Origin: Glycomyces tenuis DSM 44171
GTDB taxonomy: Bacteria > Actinomycetota > Actinomycetes > Mycobacteriales > Micromonosporaceae
NCBI RefSeq assembly: GCF_000427885.1
Contig: NZ_ATYW01000002.1
Coordinates: 143,073-207,072, forward strand
Length of the DNA: 64,000 nt
Direction of reading: 5' to 3'
Shown here: piece by piece, positions 1 to 8,089 of the stretch
Numbering within the stretch: the stretch's first letter is position 1
Layout: each line of letters starts with the position of its first letter
Made by a program: the position numbers and the translations under genes
The notes under the pieces: model-generated
What the model saw: only the letters and a program-made list of their open reading frames with translations
The model's database searches: none
Told to the model about the DNA's origin: nothing

Positions 1-666
1 GAGCTCACCAAACCGGTCCTCGCCGAAGGCGGGGCGGCCGCCGACGGGACCCGCCGTGTCCTCGGGCACGTCTTCGACCAGCTGCTGCGCCTGCTGCACC
101 CGGTGATCCCGTTCATCACCGAAGAGCTGTGGCTGGAGCTGACCGGCGGCGAAGAGCGGGGCGAATCGCTCACCGTCGCAGCCTGGCCGAGACCCGCCGG
201 AGGCGACGACGAGGCCGAGCGCCTCGTGGCCGCCCTCCAGCACCTCGTGGTCGAGGTCCGCCGCTTCCGCGACGGCCAGGGCGTCAAGCCCAGCCAGGCC
301 GTGGCCGCGAGCCTGACCGGCCTGGACGCGGCCGGACTGGCCGACCAGGAGCCGCTCATCCGGTCGCTGGTCCGCCTCGACGCGCCCGCCGAGGGCTTCG
401 AGCCGACCGCCGAGCTCGCCGTCTCCGACCAGGTCTCGGTCGCGCTCGACACCTCCGGCGCGATCGACGTCGCCGCCGAGCGGGCCCGCCTCACCAAGGC
501 CCTCAAGGCCGCCGAGAAGGAACTCGACGGGACGACCGGGAAGCTCGGCAACGAGGCGTTCCTCGCGAAGGCGCCCGACGCCGTGGTCGACAAGATCCGC
601 GCCCGCAAGGCCACCGCCGAGGCCGACATCGCGCGCGTCACCGCGCAGCTCGAGCGGCTCGCGTGA
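1..666 (+). CDS. valS: Valyl-tRNA synthetase, C-terminal part (5' end outside window)
   Basis: This is the last ~221 codons of ValRS, the cytoplasmic class Ia synthetase that charges tRNA-Val. The frame is open from base 1 with no start, so the gene is cut by the window edge. The visible part holds the end of the anticodon-binding helical domain (the HPVIPFITEELW motif near window residue 34) and then the C-terminal coiled-coil arm, rich in Ala, Lys and Glu and ending in the TAQLERLA heptads. The catalytic Rossmann fold with HIGH and KMSKS lies upstream and is not seen. folC follows after 61 nt on the same strand, the usual actinobacterial valS-folC order. Confidence 0.96.
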   Translation, partial: ELTKPVLAEGGAAADGTRRVLGHVFDQLLRLLHPVIPFITEELWLELTGGEERGESLTVAAWPRPAGGDDEAERLVAALQHLVVEVRRFRDGQGVKPSQAVAASLTGLDAAGLADQEPLIRSLVRLDAPAEGFEPTAELAVSDQVSVALDTSGAIDVAAERARLTKALKAAEKELDGTTGKLGNEAFLAKAPDAVVDKIRARKATAEADIARVTAQLERLA

Positions 667-727
667 CAGCAGACAGTGCGGGCGGACGCCGCGCGGCGCC
701 CGCCCCACACCATAGGGGGACAACACG

Positions 728-2065
728 TTGAACGCCGAACTGGCGCAGGTCGAGGCCGCGCTCGAAGCCCGCGGCTTCTCCCGCTGGGACTTCACGCTCG
801 ACCGCATCAAGGCACTGCTCGACCTCATGGGCGACCCGCAGCGCGCCTTCAGGTCCGTGCACATCACCGGCACCAACGGCAAGACCTCGACCACCCGGAT
901 GATCGAGCGGCTGATCCGCGGGCACGACCTGCGCACCGGCATGTTCACCTCGCCGCACCTGAACGACGTCACCGAGCGGATCTGCATCGACGGCGAACCC
1001 ATCGCCCCCGACCGGCTCGCCGCCGTCTACTACGAGGTCGCGCCGCTGGCCGAGCTCGTCGACGGCCGCTCCGAGGAGTCCCTGACCTATTTCGAGATGA
1101 CCGTCGCGCTCGCCATGGGGGCGTTCGCCGACACGCCGATCGACGTCGGCGTCGTCGAGGTCGGCCTCGGCGGCGAGACCGACTCGACGAACATCCTCGG
1201 CGCCGAGGTCGCCGTCATCAGCCCCATCGCGATCGACCACACCAAATGGCTCGGGAACACCATCGCCGAGATCGCGACCATGAAGGCCGGGATCGTCCAC
1301 GAAGGATCGACGCTCGTGACCTCGACGCAGGAGCGCTCGGCCATGGAGCCGCTGCTGCGCCGCGCCAAAGCGGTCGGCGCGAACCTCGTCGCCGAAGGCC
1401 GCGGCTTCGCGGTGACCGCCCGCGAGGTCGCCGTCGGCGGCCAGCTGATCACCGTCGAGACCAGGGCCGCCCGCTACGAGGACCTCTTCCTGCCCCTCCA
1501 CGGCGAATACCAGGCCCACAACGCCGCGCTCGCGCTCGCCGCCGTCGAGGTCCTCCTCGGCGCGGGCGAACCGAAGGCCCTCGACGCGGGGATCGTCGGC
1601 GAGGCATTCGCCGACTTCACCTCGCCCGGGCGGCTCGAAGTCGTGCGCACCGCCCCGACCGTCGTCCTCGACGCCGCCCACAACCCGGCCGGCATGGAGG
1701 CTATGGTGAAGGCCGTCGAGGAGTCGTTCAACTTCCGCAAACTCGTCGCCGTCGTCGGCATGCTCACCGACAAGGAGACCGACCACATGCTCGAACTCCT
1801 CGAACCGGCCGTCGACGAGATCGTCGTCACCAGGTCGAGCTCCGACCGGGCCATGCCGGCGGCGACGCTCGCGAAGCTCGCCGCGGAGGTCTTCGGCGAG
1901 GAGCGCGTCGTCGTCGCGCCCCACGTGGCCGACGCGATCGCGCGCGGCATCGAACTGGCCGAAGAGGCCGAGGACGTCTACGAGAGCGGCGGCGGCGTCC
2001 TCATCACCGGCTCGGTGTTCACCGTCGCCGACGCCAGGCGACTGCTGGTGGGCCGCCGTGGCTGA
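728..2065 (+). CDS. folC: Bifunctional dihydrofolate synthase / folylpolyglutamate synthase
   Basis: FolC adds glutamate to dihydropteroate and then extends the poly-gamma-glutamate tail of folates in the cytoplasm, using ATP. The 445-aa product has the Mur-ligase-type P-loop GTNGKTS at residues 48-54, the VGLGGETDSTN loop, the DH...LG...IA...KAGI motif, and the C-terminal LDAAHNP motif of the glutamate-ligase domain. Length is normal for the family. The start is TTG at 728, chosen because GGGGGA lies 9 nt upstream and the protein aligns from there. The stop overlaps the next gene by 8 nt, so the two are translationally coupled. The loop reads ETDSTN where many FolC have RLDATN; this is a mild variation only. 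Confidence 0.95.
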   Translation: MNAELAQVEAALEARGFSRWDFTLDRIKALLDLMGDPQRAFRSVHITGTNGKTSTTRMIERLIRGHDLRTGMFTSPHLNDVTERICIDGEPIAPDRLAAVYYEVAPLAELVDGRSEESLTYFEMTVALAMGAFADTPIDVGVVEVGLGGETDSTNILGAEVAVISPIAIDHTKWLGNTIAEIATMKAGIVHEGSTLVTSTQERSAMEPLLRRAKAVGANLVAEGRGFAVTAREVAVGGQLITVETRAARYEDLFLPLHGEYQAHNAALALAAVEVLLGAGEPKALDAGIVGEAFADFTSPGRLEVVRTAPTVVLDAAHNPAGMEAMVKAVEESFNFRKLVAVVGMLTDKETDHMLELLEPAVDEIVVTRSSSDRAMPAATLAKLAAEVFGEERVVVAPHVADAIARGIELAEEAEDVYESGGGVLITGSVFTVADARRLLVGRRG

Positions 2066-2411
2066 GCAGAGCGGACTGAAAGACCCGCAGCGGGCCGCGC
2101 GCGGCCTCGCCGCGATGGCGCTCGCCTTCGAGGCGCTGGCGCTGCTGCTCGCGATCGTCCCGATGTGGATCCTCCTCGACGACGCGACCGTCGCGACCAC
2201 GGCGATCCTCGTCCTGACCGCCGCCTGCGTCGTGCTGGCCGGGATGGCCGGGCGCCCGTGGGTGTGGCCCGCCGGGGCCGTCGTCCAGGCCGCCCTGATC
2301 GCCTGCTGGGCGATCCACTGGGCGCTCGGCGTGGCGGGCCTCGTGTTCGCCTCCGTGTGGCTCTACTGCTGGTACGTCAAGACGCAGCTCGGGAAGCCCC
2401 CGAAGCGATGA
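2058..2411 (+). CDS. Small membrane protein, DUF4233-like
   Basis: A 117-aa protein of unknown function with four hydrophobic segments (about residues 18-40, 45-62, 67-85 and 88-105) and a short basic tail. This hairpin-rich small membrane protein is regularly found directly after folC in actinobacteria, where it is called DUF4233; the assignment rests on position, length and hydrophobicity. The GTG start overlaps the folC stop by 8 nt, and its own TGA overlaps the next ATG (ATGA), so it sits inside a coupled operon. The context suggests a housekeeping role, but no activity can be read from the sequence. Confidence 0.8.
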   Translation: MAEQSGLKDPQRAARGLAAMALAFEALALLLAIVPMWILLDDATVATTAILVLTAACVVLAGMAGRPWVWPAGAVVQAALIACWAIHWALGVAGLVFASVWLYCWYVKTQLGKPPKR

Positions 2412-2929
2412 GCGTCCGACTGCGGACCGAACGGCTGGTCCTGCGGCCCTTCACCGAGGCCGACGCCGAACCGTGCGCCGAGATCAACGCCGACCCCGAG
2501 GTCATGCGCTACATCGGCGACGGGCGGCCCCGCACGGCCGCCCAGACCCGCGAGGGCGTCGCGAAGGCCGTGCGCCGCTGGGAGGAGCACGGCTGGGGCA
2601 CGCTCGCCGTCACCGTCGCCTCGACCGGCGAGTTCGTCGGCCTCGCCGCGCTGGCCGTGCCCGAGTTCCTGCCGGAGATCCTGCCCGCCGTCGAGGTGGG
2701 CTGGCGCATCGGACGCCGCCACTGGGGGCGGGGCTACGCGCCCGAGGCGGCCCGCGAGGCGATCCGCTTCGCGTTCGAGGACCACGGCATGGACCGGCTC
2801 GTCTCGTGCATCCACCGCGACAACGCCGCCTCGGTCCGCGTCGCCGAGAAGCTCGGCATGACCCTCGAACGCGAGACGACGGTGCCCGGCCTCGAGGTGC
2901 CCTGCCTCGTCTACGAACTGCGGCCCTGA
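2408..2929 (+). CDS. GNAT-family N-acetyltransferase (RimJ/RimL type)
   Basis: A 173-aa acetyl-CoA-dependent N-acetyltransferase. It opens with the RTERLVLRPFTEADAE signature of the RimJ/RimL branch. The acetyl-CoA pyrophosphate loop is visible as RRHWGRGYA near residues 103-111, followed by the AREAIRFAF helix and the H..N.AS..V.EKLGM motif near residue 137. RimJ/RimL enzymes acetylate protein N-termini, but this branch also includes many small-molecule acetyltransferases, so the substrate is unknown. The ATG overlaps the stop of the preceding gene by 4 nt, making it the last gene of the folC run. Confidence 0.88.
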   Translation: MSVRLRTERLVLRPFTEADAEPCAEINADPEVMRYIGDGRPRTAAQTREGVAKAVRRWEEHGWGTLAVTVASTGEFVGLAALAVPEFLPEILPAVEVGWRIGRRHWGRGYAPEAAREAIRFAFEDHGMDRLVSCIHRDNAASVRVAEKLGMTLERETTVPGLEVPCLVYELRP

Positions 2930-3140
2930 ACCGGCCCGCGGCTCCCCGACGAGTCCGAGACCGGCCTGTCGGCCGAGGAGCGGACCGACCTCCAGTACGC
3001 GCCGCGGCGCGGTCTCGCGATCGTGAACGCGAAGCCGTGACCCGTGCGGAGCGCCCGCGAGCGAGGACCGTCACCGACTCCCGGCGTCTTTCCCTGTCGG
3101 GTAAGCGACAAACTTCGTTCCGTGAGACCTCTTGTGCGGC

Positions 3141-3166
3141 TTGTGATATTGGCGGACTGGTGTAAT
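3141..3166 (+). promoter_or_regulatory. Possible promoter of the 3211-7030 cassette
   Basis: The 281-nt gap before the cassette is AT-richer near its end. TTGTGA (3141-3146) and TGTAAT (3161-3166) resemble -35 and -10 boxes, but the 14-nt spacer is short, so the call is weak. Nothing else was recognised in 2930-3210. Confidence 0.3.
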
Positions 3167-3210
3167 AGTGAACGAGTCCGAACAGACCAGAACGCATCGG
3201 TGGTGGCCCT

Positions 3211-5088
3211 GTGAAGATGCAGCCTCGGCAGCAACTGCTCGACATCTGGCGTGCCCAGGTGGCCTACTGCCTGCGGCCGGTGACCGAAGAGGACGGCCGC
3301 CACCACAAGTACTGGCACTGGGGCGGCCGCAACGAATCCGACGCCGTCGGCGACGCCCAGCAGCTGCTCTGCCTGCTCTACCCCGCCCAGGAGCTGCCCG
3401 AACTCAACTACGCCGACCCCGACGCCACCAGCGACGCCGTCCTCGACGCGCTCGGCGGCCTCGGCGACGCCGTCGAGATCCCCAGCCTGGTCATGCGGAT
3501 CATCAAGGACTACATGGTCAAGCACTCCGACGAGGAGGGCGTCCCCAACTACTCCGGCGGCTCCAACATGCACCGCCTCGACCGCTCCCGCGAGGCCAGC
3601 GCCGCCCAGCGCGACGTCGACGTCACCGAAGGCTTCGCGCTCGCCATCCCCCTGTGCCTGTCGGCCCTGTCCTTCCTCATGGACTTCTCCGCCACAGTGG
3701 ACAGGATCGGGCGGCTCGACCTCATCAAGGAACGCGACGACACCGAGGCGATGGTCCGCCGCCGCCTCGTCGGCGCGCTCACCGGCCTGCTCCGCTCCTT
3801 CGCCGTCTCCGCCTTCGACGCCGACGACGACGCCGGCCGCCGGCTCATCGAGCTCATCAACGTCGACGGCCAGCCCGTCAAGCGCATCATCCGCCGCTTC
3901 CGCGAGCAGACCAGCGGCATCATCGCCACCCTCAAGGACATCACCGTCGGCTCCGGCGGCACCGCCGGCGTCGAGGCCCCCACCAAGCTGTTCGAGATCG
4001 GCTGGTCCTGGTCCATCGTCGAGAAGGCCCCCGAGATCGACATCGTCGCCGACCGCGCCGCCCAGCGCCCCGGCCGCGCCCAGGACGCCCCCTACCTCTA
4101 CTTCACCGTCGTCGCGATCGAGGCGATCACCACCCTGTTCTCGCCGCGCGTCCTGCGCCGCAACCTGCTCTCCGACGAAGAGCAGCAACTCGTCCAGTCC
4201 CTCCAGCTGCGCCTGGACATCACCCGCCGCTACTGGGCCACCATCGCCTCCTTCGGCGGCGGCTCCAAATGGCCGCTCGAGGACGTCCCCTGGCGTACCA
4301 CCGACGGCCTCGAATACGACTACTACAGCCTCCTCGTCTGCGCCGTCGCCTCCGAACGCTTCGGCGCCTCCCGCGGCGGCGACGACGATCTCGTCCGCCT
4401 CGGGGAGGTCCTCGTCGAACTGGCCAACCGCGGGCGCATCACCCGCCGCGCCCTCACCGGCGACCGCTCCCTCCAGATGCACTTCCCCGGCGTCCCCTCC
4501 GAGCTGACCGGCATCGAGAAGCTCGACGGCCCGCCCATGGTGTGGCACATGGTCGACTACGCGCCCCTGCTGCTCAAGCGCCTCATCCACGCCGCGAGCC
4601 TGCTCAACACCATCGACGCCCGCGCCGAACTGCTCGACGTGGCCGACCAGGTCTGGTCCCACCTGGAGCGCAGGCGCATCCGCAGCGGCCCGGCCGCCAA
4701 GCTCTGGGACCAGCCCGGCCAGGTCTACGAGGAGATCGAGGCCACCTTCACCGATCCGTCCTGGCACTTCACCATCCGCATCGTCGAGTCGATGGTCCTC
4801 GCCGCCCGCTTCGCCGGCTCCGAACCGGCCCGCTCCCGCGAACTGGAGTCCCTCGCCGAGCAGCTCCTGGTCGAAGCCGAGCACGTCTACGACCAAGAGC
4901 TCCTGCGCGGCTCGGGCACCGCCGGCCCCTCGCTCGCCCAGGAGATCCAGGCGGTCGGCACCACCATCCGCCACGCCAAGGACATCGTCGACGAGCGGCC
5001 CGGCACCGCCTTCGCGCTCGGCATCCGCGCCCTGATCGACCTCGACCGGCTCATCGCGGCCGGCCGCGACGCCGAGACGGGGGAGTGA
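3211..5088 (+). CDS. Cassette protein 1: 625-aa helical protein, SCO2524-family-like
   Basis: A large, mostly helical soluble protein with no signal peptide, no clear transmembrane helix and no motif I recognise as catalytic. Landmarks are a Trp/His-rich N-terminus (KYWHWGGRN near residue 32), a moderately hydrophobic stretch near residues 145-165 and a conserved-looking MVWHMVDYAPLLL block near residue 451. Size and gene order match the family named SCO2524 in Streptomyces coelicolor; that match is from memory. It is the first gene of the cassette. Its stop is 3 nt before the P-loop gene, which implies cotranscription and a shared function. I know of no established role. Alternative: a scaffold or adaptor for the neighbouring P-loop protein. 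Confidence 0.75.
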   Translation: MKMQPRQQLLDIWRAQVAYCLRPVTEEDGRHHKYWHWGGRNESDAVGDAQQLLCLLYPAQELPELNYADPDATSDAVLDALGGLGDAVEIPSLVMRIIKDYMVKHSDEEGVPNYSGGSNMHRLDRSREASAAQRDVDVTEGFALAIPLCLSALSFLMDFSATVDRIGRLDLIKERDDTEAMVRRRLVGALTGLLRSFAVSAFDADDDAGRRLIELINVDGQPVKRIIRRFREQTSGIIATLKDITVGSGGTAGVEAPTKLFEIGWSWSIVEKAPEIDIVADRAAQRPGRAQDAPYLYFTVVAIEAITTLFSPRVLRRNLLSDEEQQLVQSLQLRLDITRRYWATIASFGGGSKWPLEDVPWRTTDGLEYDYYSLLVCAVASERFGASRGGDDDLVRLGEVLVELANRGRITRRALTGDRSLQMHFPGVPSELTGIEKLDGPPMVWHMVDYAPLLLKRLIHAASLLNTIDARAELLDVADQVWSHLERRRIRSGPAAKLWDQPGQVYEEIEATFTDPSWHFTIRIVESMVLAARFAGSEPARSRELESLAEQLLVEAEHVYDQELLRGSGTAGPSLAQEIQAVGTTIRHAKDIVDERPGTAFALGIRALIDLDRLIAAGRDAETGE

Positions 5089-5091
5089 CCG

Positions 5092-6021
5092 ATGCTCCTG
5101 TTCGCCACCTCCGACAAAGGAGGCACCGGCCGCTCGGTCACCTCCAGCAACCTGGCCTACCGACGCGCCATCCAAGGCGGCAACGTGTGCTATGTGGACT
5201 TCGACTTCGGTTCCCCCACGGCCGGAGCGATCTTCAGCATCGACGAGCTCAAGCACGGCACCGTCGGCGCCGGCGTCCACGACTACCTCCAAGGCCACGC
5301 CTCCGAGCCCGAACGGCACTCGGTGTGGGACGAGACCGACCGCGAAGAGCTGCGCGTCCGCCCCGACGGCGCTGGCGAGCTCGTGCTCTACCCCGGCGAC
5401 TCCGACGGCGGCGAGTTCCCCGGCGACAACCACACCATCGACCGCTGCGTCGACCTGTTCCTGCGGCTCGAATCCGAGTTCGACCTCGTCATCGTCGACC
5501 TCAGCGCCGGACGCTCCCACGCCACCGAGATCGTCATGGCCGCCACCTCCAAAGCCGAGCTCGCCACCGTCCCGTGGCGCTGGATCGTCTTCCACCGCTG
5601 GACCAAGCAGCATGTGCTCGCCGCGCACAGCCTCGTCCACGGCGAACGCGGCCTGCTCGACACCGGCGCCTCCTGGCGCCACCACCACGCCCGCCTGATG
5701 TCGTCGATCCGCTTCGTGCGCACCGCCGTGGTCAACCCCGACGGCTCCGAACTCGCCGGCCTCAAACCCACCCAGGTCCGCTGGCTGCGCCGCATCGACG
5801 CCGATCTGCACCAGATGGCCGCCACCCTGCGCGTCGGCCGCATGAACCTGCTCGGCTCGGTCCCCCTCGACCCGGTCCTCCAGTGGCGCGAGCAGATCAT
5901 CACCGACGCCGACACCGCCACCCTCGACATCGCCAACCAGCGCACCGTGGACGCGTTCAACGAACTCGCCAAGCGCTCCAGCGAGGAGTCGTTCATCCCC
6001 GTGTTCGATCCGGCCACGTGA
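5092..6021 (+). CDS. Cassette protein 2: ParA/MinD-like variant P-loop protein, SCO2523-family-like
   Basis: A 309-aa protein with the layout of the ParA/MinD/Mrp ATPases. It has an N-terminal beta strand leading into DKGGTGRSVTSSN (residues 8-20), a VDFDFGSPTAG segment (35-45) like the Asp loop after strand 2, and LVIVDLSAGRS (132-142) in the Walker B position. The deviant-Walker signature lysine K9 is kept, but the P-loop lysine is replaced by Arg14. Nucleotide hydrolysis may therefore be altered or lost. The family I recall for this is 'SCO2523 family variant P-loop protein'. It starts 3 nt after the previous stop and 10 nt before the next gene. A partition or positioning role is inference only. 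Confidence 0.8.
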   Translation: MLLFATSDKGGTGRSVTSSNLAYRRAIQGGNVCYVDFDFGSPTAGAIFSIDELKHGTVGAGVHDYLQGHASEPERHSVWDETDREELRVRPDGAGELVLYPGDSDGGEFPGDNHTIDRCVDLFLRLESEFDLVIVDLSAGRSHATEIVMAATSKAELATVPWRWIVFHRWTKQHVLAAHSLVHGERGLLDTGASWRHHHARLMSSIRFVRTAVVNPDGSELAGLKPTQVRWLRRIDADLHQMAATLRVGRMNLLGSVPLDPVLQWREQIITDADTATLDIANQRTVDAFNELAKRSSEESFIPVFDPAT

Positions 6022-6031
6022 GGAGCCCGCG

Positions 6032-7030
6032 ATGAGCTACAGCGAGACCAGCGCCAAGCAGCACACCGAGGGCTTCGGCATGTCCCACCTCTCGATCGAG
6101 GTCGGCCACCTTTACGCCGACGACCTCGCCGCCCGCCCCGACGCGCTCCGCTCCGAGATGGCCTCGGCCGCCGCCTGGGTCCACGGCACCACCGAGGCGC
6201 TCCAGAAGCGCCTGGGCGGGCGCCGCCCCCGCGTCTCCACCTGCTACCTCGTCGACGACTACTTCCACGCCGACCTGCCCTCCCCCGAGAAGCTCATCAC
6301 CACGCTCTCGGAGGCCGCCGACGAGGCGGGCCTGCGCATCGACTACCTCGCCCGCGAATCGGGCTGCGCCCGCATGGACGGCCTCGACCTCGCCGCGCTC
6401 GTCGCCGGCCGGATCGTGTTCGAGCCGCCCCCCGGCGCCGACGGCGCCCGCCCGCCCGTGTCGCGCTCGGGCTGGCTGTGCAACGGCGTCCCCACCCCGC
6501 AGCGCCCCCGCGTGGCCATGAGCGAACCGGACACGTGGCGCCCGCCGAGCCAGAACTCGGCCAGGGAGCACTCGATCTTCCTCGACGTCGAGCTGTGGAA
6601 CGACACCGACCACGGCCGGCGCTGGTCGTGCCCGATGCTCGCGGCCGTGTGGCAGCTGATCCGCCTCGGCGTCCTCCGCAACCAGGGCAAGCGAATCGGA
6701 GTGCCGGTCCCCGCCGAGCAGGTCGTCCCCGCCGAACGCGGCCACGACCCGGCCCGGCCCGCCGAGGGCCGCTTCCCCGAGGAGTGGGCCGCGATGCCGC
6801 CGATCCTCCAGCTCAACCCGAAGGCCTCCCCCTTCCCCGCCTACCGGACCGTGTCGGTCCTCTCCGGAGACTTCCTGGAAGTCGAGCACGCCGTGCGCGT
6901 CATCTGCTCGTGCGTCCGCCCCGACCCGGGCGCGTTCGAGGCGATCACCAAGGCCGCCGCGCGTGAACGCGTCGAACTGCCGCCCGAACTGGTGGACCGG
7001 CTCAGCTACATCTTCCAGGGGCCGTTCTAG
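6032..7030 (+). CDS. Cassette protein 3: 332-aa protein, SCO2522-family-like
   Basis: A soluble 332-aa protein without recognised domains. The first ~130 residues look best conserved in style: SHLSIEVGHLYADDL near residue 17 and RVSTCYLVDDYFH near residue 70, where a beta strand ending in two Asp could form an acidic site. The C-terminal half contains a Trp-rich patch (HGRRWSCPMLAAVWQL near residue 194). It matches the size and position of the SCO2522 family, from memory. It starts 10 nt after the P-loop gene (GAGGAG upstream) and ends head-on against the next gene, the stop codons overlapping. An enzyme role is possible but not shown. Confidence 0.72.
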   Translation: MSYSETSAKQHTEGFGMSHLSIEVGHLYADDLAARPDALRSEMASAAAWVHGTTEALQKRLGGRRPRVSTCYLVDDYFHADLPSPEKLITTLSEAADEAGLRIDYLARESGCARMDGLDLAALVAGRIVFEPPPGADGARPPVSRSGWLCNGVPTPQRPRVAMSEPDTWRPPSQNSAREHSIFLDVELWNDTDHGRRWSCPMLAAVWQLIRLGVLRNQGKRIGVPVPAEQVVPAERGHDPARPAEGRFPEEWAAMPPILQLNPKASPFPAYRTVSVLSGDFLEVEHAVRVICSCVRPDPGAFEAITKAAARERVELPPELVDRLSYIFQGPF

Positions 7031-8043
7031 AGCCGGTCGTCGCCGCGCTGGAGCAGCTGCGGGTTCTGCTCGATGATCGTCAGGACCTTGTCGGCCAGGT
7101 CGGCCGAACCGTAGTCGATCTGCGCCCGCACCCGCCCCGACATGGTGTTCCACTGCCGCGTCAGCCCCGGCCGCCGCTCCAGCGTGTCCCACATGAACTG
7201 GAGGTCCCGCGTGGTCCTGGCCCCCGGCGACCACAGGTGCATCAGGTGGTCGACGACGGGCCGGAGCATCCGCAGCGTGTGGCGCCTGTCCTCGCCGATC
7301 TTCGCGAGCGCGATCCGCGCCGTCACGGCCGTCAGCAGCCAGTCGTGCACGGCCAGGTCCTCCGCGGCCGAGGCGATCCGCTCGGGCTCGACGGCGCCGG
7401 CGACGATGCTCAGCCGCCGCCGGTCGGTCCCGACCAGACGGAACGCCACCGCCGCCTTCGCACCCGGGTCGGCGATGGCCGCCCAGCGCAGCCGTGTCGA
7501 CCCGGTCTTGATCGGCGGCCGCTGGTCGAGCCCGGGCCGCGAGAGGACGTCGCGGATCGAGTGCCTGGCGATCGCGGCGGTGTCGAGCAGCCCGGCGCGG
7601 TGCTTCCGCGCGTCGGCGTGGAGGAAGCCCTCGGCCAGCCGCCCGGCCTCCAGGTTCCCGATCGGGTGGACGGTGCCGGGCCGGGCCAGATAGTACGACC
7701 AGGGCATCCGCCGGGGCCGGTCCTGCGGCGCCACCGCCGTCCACGCCGAGCCCTGGAGCAGGTGCCCGCCGGTGAGGACCGCCCGCGAGCACACCGTCCC
7801 GACCGCTCTGACCGAGCCGTTGTCGCCGTCGGCGTCCGAATGCCTGTTGCCGGGCTTGGGCCCCAACGGGAGACGGCAGTCGATGCCGTGCAGCAGCGTC
7901 GGCGAGGCGGTGTGCGGCACGGGCCTGGTCCACTGGGTGACGCTCTCGCCGACGGCCAGCGCGAGCGCCGCCCGCGCCTCCTCGGGAGTGAGCGGACGCG
8001 AGTGGGGCAGCAGCGCGGTGTGGATCTCGCCGACGATGAGCAT
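7027..8043 (-). CDS. Cassette protein 4: 338-aa protein, SCO2521-family-like
   Basis: A 338-aa protein transcribed toward the other three cassette genes. Its TAG stop overlaps theirs. The N-terminus reads LIVGEIHTALLPHS with strand-like hydrophobicity, and a proline-rich segment and an HGIDCRLPL motif follow. No known fold was recognised. The ATG at 8043 is chosen because GGAGTG precedes it by 4 nt and the text upstream does not read like protein. Size and neighbourhood fit the SCO2521 family from memory. Its start lies 46 nt after the stop of the VOC protein on the same strand, so these two may be cotranscribed while cassette proteins 1-3 come from the opposite strand. Confidence 0.72.
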   Translation of the reverse strand: MLIVGEIHTALLPHSRPLTPEEARAALALAVGESVTQWTRPVPHTASPTLLHGIDCRLPLGPKPGNRHSDADGDNGSVRAVGTVCSRAVLTGGHLLQGSAWTAVAPQDRPRRMPWSYYLARPGTVHPIGNLEAGRLAEGFLHADARKHRAGLLDTAAIARHSIRDVLSRPGLDQRPPIKTGSTRLRWAAIADPGAKAAVAFRLVGTDRRRLSIVAGAVEPERIASAAEDLAVHDWLLTAVTARIALAKIGEDRRHTLRMLRPVVDHLMHLWSPGARTTRDLQFMWDTLERRPGLTRQWNTMSGRVRAQIDYGSADLADKVLTIIEQNPQLLQRGDDRL

Positions 8044-8089
8044 GGTCACTCCGGTCAAGGATGGCGGCGGGAGACGAGTGGGCGCACCA

